This document shows, in pieces, positions 1-9,849 of a DNA stretch of 64,000 nt; the first letter of the stretch is position 1; each line of letters opens with the position of its first letter. The stretch is from Cryobacterium psychrophilum (lineage in GTDB: Bacteria > Actinomycetota > Actinomycetes > Actinomycetales > Microbacteriaceae): contig NZ_SODI01000001.1 of NCBI RefSeq assembly GCF_004365915.1, forward strand, positions 1,922,001 to 1,986,000. Direction: 5' to 3'. Under the pieces are notes generated by a model that did not search any database, was not told the DNA's origin, and worked only from the letters and a program-made list of their open reading frames with translations. A program made the position numbers and the translations under genes.

Positions 1-93
1 CTTGCCGCTTTTGGCGATCTCGGTGAGGTTGACCCCGTAGAGTTCCAACGCCGTCTTGGCTTTTTCCTGTGACGGTTGCTGTCCGGCTTGCAT
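1..93 (-). CDS. ClpA/ClpB-type AAA+ chaperone, N-terminal fragment (partial)
   Basis: Only the first 31 codons are inside the window. They read MQAGQQPSQEKAKTALELYG followed by VNLTEIAKSGK, which matches the stretch leading into the first AAA+ module of ClpB/ClpA-family disaggregases (family pattern ALExYGxxLTxxAxxGKLDPVIGR). The classical N-terminal Clp repeat domain is missing, as in the short actinobacterial forms. A strong Shine-Dalgarno sequence (GGGAGG) ends 7 bases before the ATG, and just upstream lies a HAIR-like palindrome, so control by HspR is likely. Whether it is ClpB itself or another ClpA-family member cannot be decided from this fragment. Confidence 0.72.
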   Translation of the reverse strand, partial: MQAGQQPSQEKAKTALELYGVNLTEIAKSGK

Positions 94-107
94 CGCGGTT
101 CCTCCCG

Positions 108-130
108 AGTTGCGGCGAATTCGCTCAACT
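108..130. promoter_or_regulatory. Predicted HspR operator (HAIR-like) upstream of the clp gene
   Basis: Arms AGTTGCG and CTCAACT are separated by nine bases. The HAIR core TTGAG-N9-CTCAA is matched with one mismatch. The outer arms equal those of the second dnaK site (AGTTGAG-N9-CTCAACT) except for that base. It lies directly upstream of the Shine-Dalgarno sequence, where a bound repressor would block transcription initiation. The call rests on pattern comparison with the two dnaK sites in the same window. Confidence 0.65.
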
Positions 131-250
131 GTATCCCTCCCCCCACGACCTCACCACCCCCTGCCGCTTGCACACGATGCCGCCGAGCGGCGATGCAGGC
201 CAAAGGTGAGAGAATGGAGGTTGGCCCAAAGACTGGAGTCCCTCTTACCT

Positions 251-3200
251 ATGGCGCATACCCTCAGCACACACGAGATTGCACGACTCGTCGGCAGCCA
301 GTCGTTTTCGCGCGGCGAACGCTACGCCCGCAACGGCCATGTCACGTCCAGGTCCTGGTTCGGCAACGGTACCCAGCTGTTCGGCAATGTGCAGGGCTCG
401 AACCCCGAGCCCTATTCCGTGACCGTGTCGTTCACGCTCAGCTCCACGGGCGCCGTACTGCGGGCATCCGGTGTGTGCACCTGCCCCATGAAAACCAATT
501 GCAAGCACGTGGCCGCGTTGCTCATTACGAGCGCAAGCGCGCCGGATGCCAGCCAGCCGCCACGCGGAACCGGGCGTGCACTGGGCGACAGGCGGATGCC
601 CGTGTTTGAGTCGACCCCGGAGCCTCCGGCTCCCCCCGCCTGGCAGACCGCGCTCGGAGCGATCACCCGCCAGCGCGACGACGAGTCCACCGCAACCGCG
701 CTGGCGCTGCAGTTCGATCTGCTGGAGCCTGCCCACGCCACACGCTTCACCGCCAGCCGTGGTCCGCAGCCGCAACGACTCGGCGCCCGCCCCATGGTGA
801 TGGGCAAGAAGAGCAAGTGGATTCGCGGCAACATCACCTGGGACAATCTCTCGTACTTGCCGGGTTCGTTCGTCCCTGAGCACCGCAAGATTCTCAGCGC
901 CATCTATGCCCTGTATTCGGCCGGTTCGCGGTTTTACACCTACGCAGACCAGTGGATCCACCTCGACGGTTTCGCGAACCGTGCGCTCTGGGAGCTGCTC
1001 GGGGAGGCGCAGGCGAGCGGCCTCCCGCTCGTTTCCACCAACGCCACCCAGTCCGCCGTTGTCTTGAGCACAGCGGATGCCGCGCTTGAGCTCGACATCA
1101 ACCGCACCGATGCGGGCCTGACGCTCACTCCCCTGGTTGAGCTCGACACCATGCGACTGCAACGCCGCGAATTCGGTTTCATTGGGGAGCCGGCCCACGG
1201 AATCTTCACCTGGTCGAACGCTGTCGACCTCGATGACGACACCGTGACGAACCTCACCCTGGCGCCACTCGCGCACCGGGTGAGCGCCGAGATGCGCGCT
1301 CTCGCCACGGCCCAGGACCCACTGCTGATTCCGGTGGCCGATGAACCGGCCTTTGTTGCCGACTACTACCCGACCCTGCGACAGCAGCTCACGCTCACGA
1401 GCCACGACGGGTCATTCACGCTGCCGGAGAGCCCGCGTGCGGTGCTCTCCCTCGACGTCACCCACCAGGCCGGCCACCGCGTTGAACTGCTCTGGCAGTG
1501 GCGCTACCTCGAGGCCGCTGACGGCACCGAAACCCCTGAACCGGATGCCGACACGGCGCACGATCTGGAGCGCTATCGCCTGGGTCTGTGGCGGTCCCCG
1601 AGCGACACCGGGTACCGCGATGACGCCGCCGAGGCAGCAATTCTCCAGGGCCTCGGCTCTGCCCTCTCCGCCTTCCCGACACTGGCTCCGGAGTACCGCG
1701 GCCACCCGCGGTTGAACGCGCGCTCCAGCCTTGAGGGCTCGGCCATGATCACGTTCCTCGACACGTTGCTTCCCGCCCTGCGTGCCCTCCCGGACCTGCG
1801 CGTCTCCGTGGCCGAAGGCGCGCCGAGTTACCGGGAGGCCGACGAGGCGCCCGTGATCAGCCTCGCCACGAGCGCCCGCGCCGACAGTCACGACTGGTTC
1901 AACCTCGACGTCACCGTGAGCATCGACGGCGAGGAGATTCCGTACGACGAGCTGTTCCGCGCGCTCGCCTCCGAGCAGGAACTCATGATCCTGGCCACCG
2001 GCACCTATTTCAACCTCGACCGGCCCGAACTGCACCAGTTGCGCCACCTCATCGAGGAAGCCCGCGGCCTGCAGGACGTCTCCTCCGATTCGCTCGGACT
2101 GAGCCGGTTCCAGGCCGACCTCTGGGAAGAACTGCAGCAACTCGGCGTCGTCGCCCAGCAGGCGGCGACCTGGCGCAGTGCCATCGCCGGCCTGACGGAT
2201 GCCACCCAGATCGACGAGCGCCCGCTCTCGCCGCTCGTGCACGCCACGTTGCGCGGCTACCAGCAGGCCGGTTTCGACTGGCTCAGTTTTCTCTACGACC
2301 ACGGCCTCGGCGGCGTTCTCGCCGACGACATGGGCCTTGGAAAGACCCTGCAGGCCATTGCTCTCATTGCCCACGCCCGCGACACTCATGCCGAGGACGC
2401 CGGACCCAGGTCCCCGTTCCTCGTGGTCGCTCCCACGAGCGTGGTCTCGAACTGGGCCACGGAGTGCGCACGCTTCGCACCGGGGCTCACCGTGGCCACG
2501 GTGAGCCAAACGGCCGGCAAGCGCGGCGAGACCCTGGAGTCCCTGAGCCAGGGCGCGGACGTCGTGATCACGAGTTACACGCTGTTCCGGCTCGACTTTG
2601 ACGAGTACAACGGCCTCCGCTGGGCGGGGCTGCTGCTCGACGAGGCCCAGTTCGTGAAAAACCACCAGGCGAAGGCGCACCAGTGCGCCAGGCGCCTCAA
2701 CACTCCGTTCAAGCTCGCCATCACCGGTACCCCCATGGAGAACAACCTCATGGAGCTGTGGTCACTGCTGTCGATCACGGCGCCCGGGCTCTTCCCGAGC
2801 CCGAGCCGTTTCACGGACTACTACCGCAAACCGATCGAGACCGACGGGGATAGTGAGCGGCTCGGGCAGCTGCGCCGGCGCATCCGCCCGTTCATGCTGC
2901 GTCGTACCAAGGACCAGGTGGCCGGCGACCTGCCCGAGAAGCAGGAGCAGGTGCTCGAACTCGACCTACACCCCAGGCACCGCAAGGTCTACGACATGCA
3001 CCTAGCCCGGGAGCGCCAGAAGGTACTCGGGCTCATCGACAACATGAACGCGAATCGGTTCGAGATTTTTCGTTCGCTCACCATGCTGCGCCAGCTGAGC
3101 CTCGATGCGAGCCTGTATGACAAGAAGTACGACAGCATTCCGTCGACCAAACTCGACGCCCTGCTCGAGCTGCTTGAAGACACCGTGGCCGAGGGGCACC

Positions 3201-3646
3201 GCACTCTGATTTTCAGCCAGTTCACCCAGTACCTCGGCAAGGCGCGTGACCGGCTCGACGCGGCGGGGATCAGCTACTCGTACCTCGACGGCAAGACGCG
3301 CAACCGGGCCAAGGCGATCAGCGATTTCAAGGACGGCGACACCTCGGTGTTCCTGATCAGTCTCAAGGCCGGTGGGTTCGGCCTCAACCTCACCGAAGCG
3401 GACTACGTCATTCTTCTCGACCCGTGGTGGAACCCGGCGACCGAGGCGCAGGCCGTTGACCGGGTGCACCGCATCGGCCAGACCAAGCACGTGATGGTCT
3501 ACCGGCTGGTATCGAAGGACACCATCGAGGAGAAGGTGATGGCGCTCAAGGCCACGAAGGCTCGCCTGTTCGAGAGCGTGATGACGGATGGCGCCGCTCG
3601 CGCGACCGCCCTGACGGCCTCGGATATTCGCGAGTTGCTCGCCTGA
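251..3646 (+). CDS. SWIM zinc-finger SNF2/SWI2-family DEAD/DEAH-box helicase
   Basis: A 1131-aa ATP-dependent DNA translocase of the bacterial SNF2 type. The N-terminus carries a SWIM zinc finger (C76-x-C78, then C84-x-H86). A long middle region of unassigned function follows. The SNF2 ATPase core has the P-loop DDMGLGKT at about residues 692-699 and a DEAQ box near 797. The helicase C-terminal lobe has the SNF2 motifs AGGFGLNLTEA and VHRIGQ near 1073. I chose the ATG at 251 because upstream in-frame codons are proline/arginine-rich and would run through the clp promoter. Related proteins are thought to act in DNA repair or chromosome maintenance; the substrate is unknown. It is transcribed divergently from the clp gene. 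Confidence 0.9.
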   Translation: MAHTLSTHEIARLVGSQSFSRGERYARNGHVTSRSWFGNGTQLFGNVQGSNPEPYSVTVSFTLSSTGAVLRASGVCTCPMKTNCKHVAALLITSASAPDASQPPRGTGRALGDRRMPVFESTPEPPAPPAWQTALGAITRQRDDESTATALALQFDLLEPAHATRFTASRGPQPQRLGARPMVMGKKSKWIRGNITWDNLSYLPGSFVPEHRKILSAIYALYSAGSRFYTYADQWIHLDGFANRALWELLGEAQASGLPLVSTNATQSAVVLSTADAALELDINRTDAGLTLTPLVELDTMRLQRREFGFIGEPAHGIFTWSNAVDLDDDTVTNLTLAPLAHRVSAEMRALATAQDPLLIPVADEPAFVADYYPTLRQQLTLTSHDGSFTLPESPRAVLSLDVTHQAGHRVELLWQWRYLEAADGTETPEPDADTAHDLERYRLGLWRSPSDTGYRDDAAEAAILQGLGSALSAFPTLAPEYRGHPRLNARSSLEGSAMITFLDTLLPALRALPDLRVSVAEGAPSYREADEAPVISLATSARADSHDWFNLDVTVSIDGEEIPYDELFRALASEQELMILATGTYFNLDRPELHQLRHLIEEARGLQDVSSDSLGLSRFQADLWEELQQLGVVAQQAATWRSAIAGLTDATQIDERPLSPLVHATLRGYQQAGFDWLSFLYDHGLGGVLADDMGLGKTLQAIALIAHARDTHAEDAGPRSPFLVVAPTSVVSNWATECARFAPGLTVATVSQTAGKRGETLESLSQGADVVITSYTLFRLDFDEYNGLRWAGLLLDEAQFVKNHQAKAHQCARRLNTPFKLAITGTPMENNLMELWSLLSITAPGLFPSPSRFTDYYRKPIETDGDSERLGQLRRRIRPFMLRRTKDQVAGDLPEKQEQVLELDLHPRHRKVYDMHLARERQKVLGLIDNMNANRFEIFRSLTMLRQLSLDASLYDKKYDSIPSTKLDALLELLEDTVAEGHRTLIFSQFTQYLGKARDRLDAAGISYSYLDGKTRNRAKAISDFKDGDTSVFLISLKAGGFGLNLTEADYVILLDPWWNPATEAQAVDRVHRIGQTKHVMVYRLVSKDTIEEKVMALKATKARLFESVMTDGAARATALTASDIRELLA

Positions 3647-3690
3647 CGGTCGTTGCGGGGCTGACCCCACCGCTGAGGCACAATAGGAGG

Positions 3691-4263
3691 GTGACTTCCA
3701 CGACCACTTTCGCCCTCATCCGCCACGGCCAGACCGACTGGAACGCGGCACTGCGCATCCAGGGCGCCACCGACATCCCCCTGAACGACGTGGGGCGCGG
3801 CCAGGCAACGGATGCCGTGGCGCCCCTCTCCGCCTTCGAGTGGGACTTCGTGGTGTCGAGCCCACTCTCGCGAGCGGCCGAAACGGCCGACCTCATTGCC
3901 GCCGATCTCGACCTCGCGGTGAAGCACCGCATCCCGGGCCTGATAGAACGTAACTACGGTCCGGCCGAGGGGCTGACGGCCGGCGAGGAGCTCGAGGCGC
4001 TGCGCTTTCCCGGCGGGTTCCACGGCGCCGAAACCGAATCCCGCGTCGCCGAGCGCGGCATCAATGCCCTGCGGCAGCTGGCGCACGAGCACCCGGGTGC
4101 CCGCATCATCGTGGTGAGCCACGGCACCCTCATCCGCTTGAGCCTCGAACGGGTGCTGGAGCGATCAGTCGGCAGCATCGGCAATGCTTCGCTCAACCTC
4201 GTGCACCACCACCCTGCCGGCTGGAAGCTCGACATCTTGAACGGCCAGACACCGCCCGAGTAG
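3691..4263 (+). CDS. Histidine phosphatase family protein (phosphoglycerate mutase-like)
   Basis: A 190-aa branch-1 histidine phosphatase. The catalytic RHG motif is at residues 11-13 (LIRHGQTDWN), and the second conserved His is in the late motif VVSHGTLIR. The GNxSLN segment near the C-terminus is typical of the actinobacterial phosphatase branch rather than glycolytic mutase. The substrate is unknown; acid sugar phosphates or alpha-ribazole phosphate are possibilities. The GTG start follows AGGAGG with no spacing, too close for normal Shine-Dalgarno use, and a CACAAT hexamer sits six bases before the start, so a leaderless mRNA is likely. It follows the helicase by 44 bp. Confidence 0.85.
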   Translation: MTSTTTFALIRHGQTDWNAALRIQGATDIPLNDVGRGQATDAVAPLSAFEWDFVVSSPLSRAAETADLIAADLDLAVKHRIPGLIERNYGPAEGLTAGEELEALRFPGGFHGAETESRVAERGINALRQLAHEHPGARIIVVSHGTLIRLSLERVLERSVGSIGNASLNLVHHHPAGWKLDILNGQTPPE

Positions 4264-4279
4264 CGCCCCCGGGGCAGGG

Positions 4280-5446
4280 TTACCGCCGGGTGGAGACCGT
4301 CACCGTGAACTTGGTGTTGCGGCCCACCTGGCGGGTGGGTCCCACGATGCGGGTGAGTTCCGGGCGGTAGCCGAGGTGCGTGTTCCATACCGCCCACAGC
4401 TCTCCGCCGGGACTGAGCACGCGCGCGGCGTCGGCGAACAGCTTGAGCGCAATTCCCGCGTGCACCGAAGACCCGATGTGGAACGGCGGGTTGATCAGAA
4501 TGAGCTCCGCGGAGTCCTCCGCGCGGCTGCTGAGGGCGTCGTCGCGTACCACGGTGACGCGCTCGGCGAGAGCGTTGGCGTCCATGGTGGCGCGAGCGGA
4601 TGCCACGGCCGCGGACGACTGGTCACTCGCGATCACGCGCAGTCGCGGACGTTGCAGGGCGAGGGCGGCGGCGAGTACACCGGTGCCGCAGCCGAGGTCG
4701 ATCGCGGATTCGGCATCCGGCTTCATCCGATCGAGCACGTCGAGCAGTGCCCGGGTGCCAATGTCGACGCTCGTGCCGGCGAACGCTGCGCCATGTGCAC
4801 GCACGGTGAGGCCGAGGTCGTCGTGCGTTTCGGAGTGCGGCCAGTCGGATGCGCCGGTTGCGATCGGTGACGTTGCAATGAGCACCCGCGACTTCTGGCG
4901 CGCCGGCGTCACGTTGAGGGCGCCGAAGTGGCGGCGCAGCACCTCATTCATGCTCACCGACATGTGCTTGATCCGGCCACCAGCGAAGACGAGGACGTCG
5001 GGCGCGGCGTAGCGGGCAATGGCGCCGGCGATCTCGTCAAGTTCGCCGAGGCTGCGGGGAATCTGCAGCAGCACGACGCGCGCGCCGGCCAGGAGTTCTT
5101 CACCGAGTGGGAGCGAGCGGTAGGAGTCGTCGAGACCGAAGGTGGAGGCGTTGCGCTCAAGGGCATGCTCGCCCGACAGGGCGTCCTGGTAGACGCGAAG
5201 CTTGCGGGCGCCGTGCAGGGCAGCGGCTCCCAGGGTGAGGGCGCCGTAGCGGTCCTCGAGAACGACAACGTTTCCGCTGCCGGCGCCGGCGAGTGCGCCG
5301 GCCGCTTCGTCGAGGATGAGCCGGTCACTCGCGTCGACCGCGAAGAGGTTGTCGGCTTCGACATCCGGTTTGCGGCTCAGTCGATCGAAGTCGAAATCGG
5401 TTGGTGACGCGGAGTGCGCCTGCTTGCGTGTGCCCGATTCGGACAT
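4280..5446 (-). CDS. Class I SAM-dependent methyltransferase, RsmC/RlmG-like
   Basis: A 388-aa protein with the two-domain layout of RsmC/RlmG guanine-N2 rRNA methyltransferases: a degenerate N-terminal methyltransferase-like half, then a catalytic half. SAM motif I (DLGCGTGVLA) is at about 250-259, and the base-methyltransferase signature NPPFH is at 319-323. It probably methylates a guanine in 16S or 23S rRNA; the exact position is not predictable. The ATG start lies about 10 bases after a weak AGGGGGA-type ribosome site. It is convergent with the phosphatase gene (16 bp apart) and downstream of hspR on the same strand after 119 bp. Confidence 0.85.
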   Translation of the reverse strand: MSESGTRKQAHSASPTDFDFDRLSRKPDVEADNLFAVDASDRLILDEAAGALAGAGSGNVVVLEDRYGALTLGAAALHGARKLRVYQDALSGEHALERNASTFGLDDSYRSLPLGEELLAGARVVLLQIPRSLGELDEIAGAIARYAAPDVLVFAGGRIKHMSVSMNEVLRRHFGALNVTPARQKSRVLIATSPIATGASDWPHSETHDDLGLTVRAHGAAFAGTSVDIGTRALLDVLDRMKPDAESAIDLGCGTGVLAAALALQRPRLRVIASDQSSAAVASARATMDANALAERVTVVRDDALSSRAEDSAELILINPPFHIGSSVHAGIALKLFADAARVLSPGGELWAVWNTHLGYRPELTRIVGPTRQVGRNTKFTVTVSTRR

Positions 5447-5518
5447 CGTTCCCCCTGCTAACTGCGGTTACGTGGTGACGCTGATCTAGAAAGCTAAAAC
5501 TGCGTACTTCATGGGTGA

Positions 5519-5562
5519 TTCAACTGCATGGTTCATGCTGCTGGATAGTTCAACTGCATGGT
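5519..5562. repeat. Two copies of a 14-bp direct repeat at 30-bp spacing
   Basis: TTCAACTGCATGGT occurs at 5519-5532 and again at 5549-5562, in the gap between hspR and the methyltransferase gene. Read on the minus strand each copy begins a tiny open frame (MQLN...). No obvious terminator with a T-run follows hspR here. The function is unknown; a local duplication is the simplest reading. Confidence 0.6.
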
Positions 5563-5565
5563 GGT

Positions 5566-5982
5566 TCAGCCGTGGTCTCGAGGCCGCCAAATGACGACCT
5601 GGTTGGCACGCCTCGTGCGGGTGCCCGCCTTCATGGAGATGACGTCCCCGGCCGAGCCAGCCGCGAAAACGCGGCGGCCCGGTCGGTTCAGAAGCTCGTC
5701 GGCGAGTGTCGATTCCAAATCTCGTAGGCGAGATTCGAGGCGACGCACGTGATCCTCTAATTCGAGGATACGACGGATACCCTCCAAGCTCACCCCCTGA
5801 ACGCCGAGTTCCGCGATCTCCCGCAGTTTGACGACGTCCCGCATCGAGTAACGACGGGACTTTCCGGCGGTGCGCTCGGGACAGACGAGGCCCATGCGAT
5901 CGTATTGGCGCAGAGTCTGCGGGTGCATGCCCGCAAGCTCCGCCGCCGTCGAAATCACGAAGACCGGGGTGTTCTCATCCAT
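5566..5982 (-). CDS. hspR: HspR, MerR-family heat-shock repressor
   Basis: A 138-aa MerR-type regulator. The N-terminal winged helix has the HspR signature ISTAAELAGMHPQTLRQYDR and MGLVCPERTAGKSRRYS, followed by a coiled-coil segment (LEDHVRRLESRLRDLE) for dimerisation. Members bind HAIR operators with DnaK as co-repressor, forming a feedback loop. It is the last gene of the dnaK operon; its ATG begins 3 bases after the dnaJ stop. Two HAIR sites sit at the operon promoter and one at the clp gene, fitting a local HspR regulon. Confidence 0.95.
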   Translation of the reverse strand: MDENTPVFVISTAAELAGMHPQTLRQYDRMGLVCPERTAGKSRRYSMRDVVKLREIAELGVQGVSLEGIRRILELEDHVRRLESRLRDLESTLADELLNRPGRRVFAAGSAGDVISMKAGTRTRRANQVVIWRPRDHG

Positions 5983-5984
5983 GA

Positions 5985-6986
5985 CTAGCCCTTGGCCCGA
6001 GCGATCACTTCATCGCGAGGGTTCTCCTGGGGCAGCGCCTCTGCGAAGGCTTTGAGCTTGTCCTCGGCGTCCTTGGACAGGTGCGACGGAACGGCCACCT
6101 GTACCTCGGCGAGCAAGTCGCCGGTGCCCTTGGTCGTGACGACACCTCTGCCCTTGACCCGCAGCACGCGGCCGCTGGGCGTTCCGGGTGCCACACGCAG
6201 TTTCACCGGTGTTCCCCCGAGGGTAGGCACCTCGATTGTTGCGCCGAGGGTCGCCTCCACGAAGGTGACGGGAACGTGCACGCGCAGGTTCAGGCCTTCA
6301 CGCTCGAAAACGGGGTGCTTGCGCACGGTGATGGTGAGCACGATGTCGCCGGACTCTCCACCGTCGGGGCTCGGCTGGCCCTTGCCGCGCAGGCGAATTT
6401 TCTGCCCGTCGGCAACGCCGGCGGGAATCTTGACCTTGATCGGCCGACCATCATGCGTTTGCAGGCTGATCTGGTCACCCTGCGTCGCCGTGATGAAGTC
6501 GATGGTGGTTGTTGCCACCAGGTCATGACCGCGAGTCGGCGCACCTGAGCCTCGAAAACCACCCGTGGGGTTGCCGAATCCGCCGCCGCCCTGGCCGCCC
6601 CGGCCAAACCTGCCGCCGAGGAAGTCGTCGAACCCGCCTTGCTCAAAGGTGTAGCTCTGCTGGCGACCTCCGCCGCCAAACATGCCTCCGAAGGCATCTT
6701 CAAAGCCACCCGCCTGGCCACGGCCGCCGGGCGCGGCGAACCGCGCCCCGCTGCCCATGGCCCGAACGGCGTCGTACTCCTTGCGCTGCTCAGGATCGGA
6801 CAGCACCGAGTTGGCCTCGCTCAGTTCCTTGAACTTCGCCTCGGTGGCGGAGTTCCCCGGATTGGAGTCCGGGTGGTACTTGCGAGCGAGTTTGCGATAC
6901 GCCTTCTTCATTTCGGCCGGGGTGACATCTTTCGAGACACCCAGAACCTTATAGAAGTCCTTGTCGAACCAGTCCTGGCTAGCCAT
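5985..6986 (-). CDS. dnaJ: DnaJ-type co-chaperone lacking the zinc-finger domain
   Basis: A 333-aa J-protein. The J domain spans residues 8-75 with HPD at 38-40. A Gly/Phe-rich linker (about 76-150, many GGxF units) is followed by the two beta-barrel client-binding domains. The four CxxCxGxG repeats of canonical DnaJ are absent, so this is a type II (CbpA-like) form, common for the J-protein of this operon in related bacteria. It stimulates DnaK ATPase and delivers clients. The ATG overlaps the end of grpE by 8 bp, so translation is coupled. Confidence 0.95.
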   Translation of the reverse strand: MASQDWFDKDFYKVLGVSKDVTPAEMKKAYRKLARKYHPDSNPGNSATEAKFKELSEANSVLSDPEQRKEYDAVRAMGSGARFAAPGGRGQAGGFEDAFGGMFGGGGRQQSYTFEQGGFDDFLGGRFGRGGQGGGGFGNPTGGFRGSGAPTRGHDLVATTTIDFITATQGDQISLQTHDGRPIKVKIPAGVADGQKIRLRGKGQPSPDGGESGDIVLTITVRKHPVFEREGLNLRVHVPVTFVEATLGATIEVPTLGGTPVKLRVAPGTPSGRVLRVKGRGVVTTKGTGDLLAEVQVAVPSHLSKDAEDKLKAFAEALPQENPRDEVIARAKG

Positions 6987-7662
6987 CGCTCGGTACCTGA
7001 ACGACGACCTTGGCCGCGCGCAACAGTGTCGAGCCGAGGTAGTAGCCCGTTTCCGCCACGTCGCCGACGGTTTCCGTGTCGACGTCTGCGGACGGCTGCT
7101 GGAAAATCGCCTCGTGCATGGTGGGGTCGAAGGGGTCCCCGACGGTTCCGAATGAGGTCAGTCCCAGACGCTCCACGCTTGAGCGCAGTTTGCCCGCGAT
7201 CGTGGCGAACGCCGTGTCACCCTCAAGGTCACCGTGCTTTTCGGCACGGTACAGGTCGTCGAGAATCGGGATCAACAGCTTCACGATGTCGCCGGTGACG
7301 CGTTCCTTCTCCACCTCACGGTTGGCTTCGGTGCGTCGACGGTAATTCGCGTACTCGGCGGTGACCCGCTTGAGGTCGGCGAGGTGCTCACTGCTCGGTT
7401 CAGCAGCCTCGCGCTCTGCAGCGTCGAGGATGTCCTGCACGGTCAGCTCGTCTTCCTCGATGCCGTCGGCCGAGGCCGCAGAGTCGGCCTCAGCCTGGGC
7501 AGCGGTCGACTCTGCCGCCTCGGTCGCCGAAGCGGCCGCGTCGGCGGATGCGGAGGAACCGGACGTCTGGTCGCCCGCCCCTGGGGCACCCTGCGTGGGT
7601 GCCCCGTCAGCGGAAGACTCGTCGTCCCGGCGCTTCTTGCCCGGGTTCTTCTTGTCTGCCAT
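6979..7662 (-). CDS. grpE: GrpE nucleotide exchange factor
   Basis: A 227-aa GrpE. Residues 1-75 are a low-complexity Ala/Ser/Glu/Asp-rich extension. A long helical segment (about 80-140) for dimerisation follows, then the C-terminal beta domain with the family pattern FDPxxHEAI (here FDPTMHEAIFQQPS). It releases ADP from DnaK. It lies 8 bp downstream of dnaK and overlaps dnaJ. Confidence 0.95.
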   Translation of the reverse strand: MADKKNPGKKRRDDESSADGAPTQGAPGAGDQTSGSSASADAAASATEAAESTAAQAEADSAASADGIEEDELTVQDILDAAEREAAEPSSEHLADLKRVTAEYANYRRRTEANREVEKERVTGDIVKLLIPILDDLYRAEKHGDLEGDTAFATIAGKLRSSVERLGLTSFGTVGDPFDPTMHEAIFQQPSADVDTETVGDVAETGYYLGSTLLRAAKVVVQVPSDG

Positions 7663-7670
7663 AGCTCGTT

Positions 7671-9545
<1,875 letters not shown>

Positions 9546-9589
9546 GTGGGTTGTTCTCCTTCAGAGTGTTCGGAGTCAAGCTTTTAAGA

Positions 9590-9610
9590 CTTGAGTCTCA
9601 TTGACTCAAG
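9590..9610. promoter_or_regulatory. HAIR operator 1 (HspR) over the dnaK start region
   Basis: A perfect HAIR element: CTTGAGT, seven bases, ACTCAAG. It begins within the proposed -10 hexamer of the dnaK promoter and covers the expected transcription start, so HspR bound here would block RNA polymerase. Confidence 0.95.
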
Positions 9611-9638
9611 TATTCCAGCATGGAAAACTCGCTGTCAA
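9609..9638 (-). promoter_or_regulatory. dnaK operon promoter
   Basis: On the minus strand a perfect -35 TTGACA (9633-9638) is followed after 18 bases by AATACT (9609-9614) as -10. This fits a housekeeping sigma-70-type promoter. It is bracketed by the two HAIR sites. Confidence 0.7.
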
Positions 9639-9652
9639 ATTTCGTGACTGAG

Positions 9653-9675
9653 AGTTGAGTGGGAGCGACTCAACT
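9653..9675. promoter_or_regulatory. HAIR operator 2 (HspR) upstream of the dnaK -35 box
   Basis: A perfect inverted repeat AGTTGAGT, seven bases, ACTCAACT. Its core is identical to HAIR, with only the outermost C/G pair changed to G/C. It lies 14 bases upstream of the -35 hexamer, so two repressor dimers could bracket the promoter. Confidence 0.85.
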
Positions 9676-9765
9676 TTGCATGGGGAATCGCGCGCCGATG
9701 TTGTCTACCGCCCATAGTGGGCTCTCCCCACGGGCGTCGTAGAGGGCTATTGTTTGTCGGGAACA

Positions 9766-9805
9766 GCGCCGCTCCAGTTGTCGCGCCGCTCCAGTTGTCG
9801 CGCCG
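9766..9805 (+). repeat. 17-bp tandem repeat in the leader of the giant secreted protein
   Basis: GCGCCGCTCCAGTTGTC is repeated directly at 9766-9782 and 9783-9799, with six bases of a third copy. It lies about 45 bp upstream of the start codon, probably in the promoter or 5' untranslated region. Confidence 0.75.
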
Positions 9806-9849
9806 ATCGGTTGCTCGTTAGTTCATTCGTCGACGAGGTGGAGAAGAAC

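Larger units (their letters stand above)
9546..9849. other. Intergenic region between dnaK and the giant secreted protein
   Basis: It holds the dnaK promoter and its two operators near the dnaK side. On the other side is a short tandem repeat of a 17-base unit. I see no further gene. Confidence 0.7.

Noticed and set aside
245..1405. Long minus-strand open frame under the SNF2 gene
   Set aside because: It is Gly/Arg-rich, lies wholly antisense to a well-supported helicase and has no recognisable domain; typical GC-rich shadow frame.
3691..4263. Glycolytic phosphoglycerate mutase
   Set aside because: The length and motif set fit the broad histidine phosphatase group, and the gene is not near other glycolysis genes.
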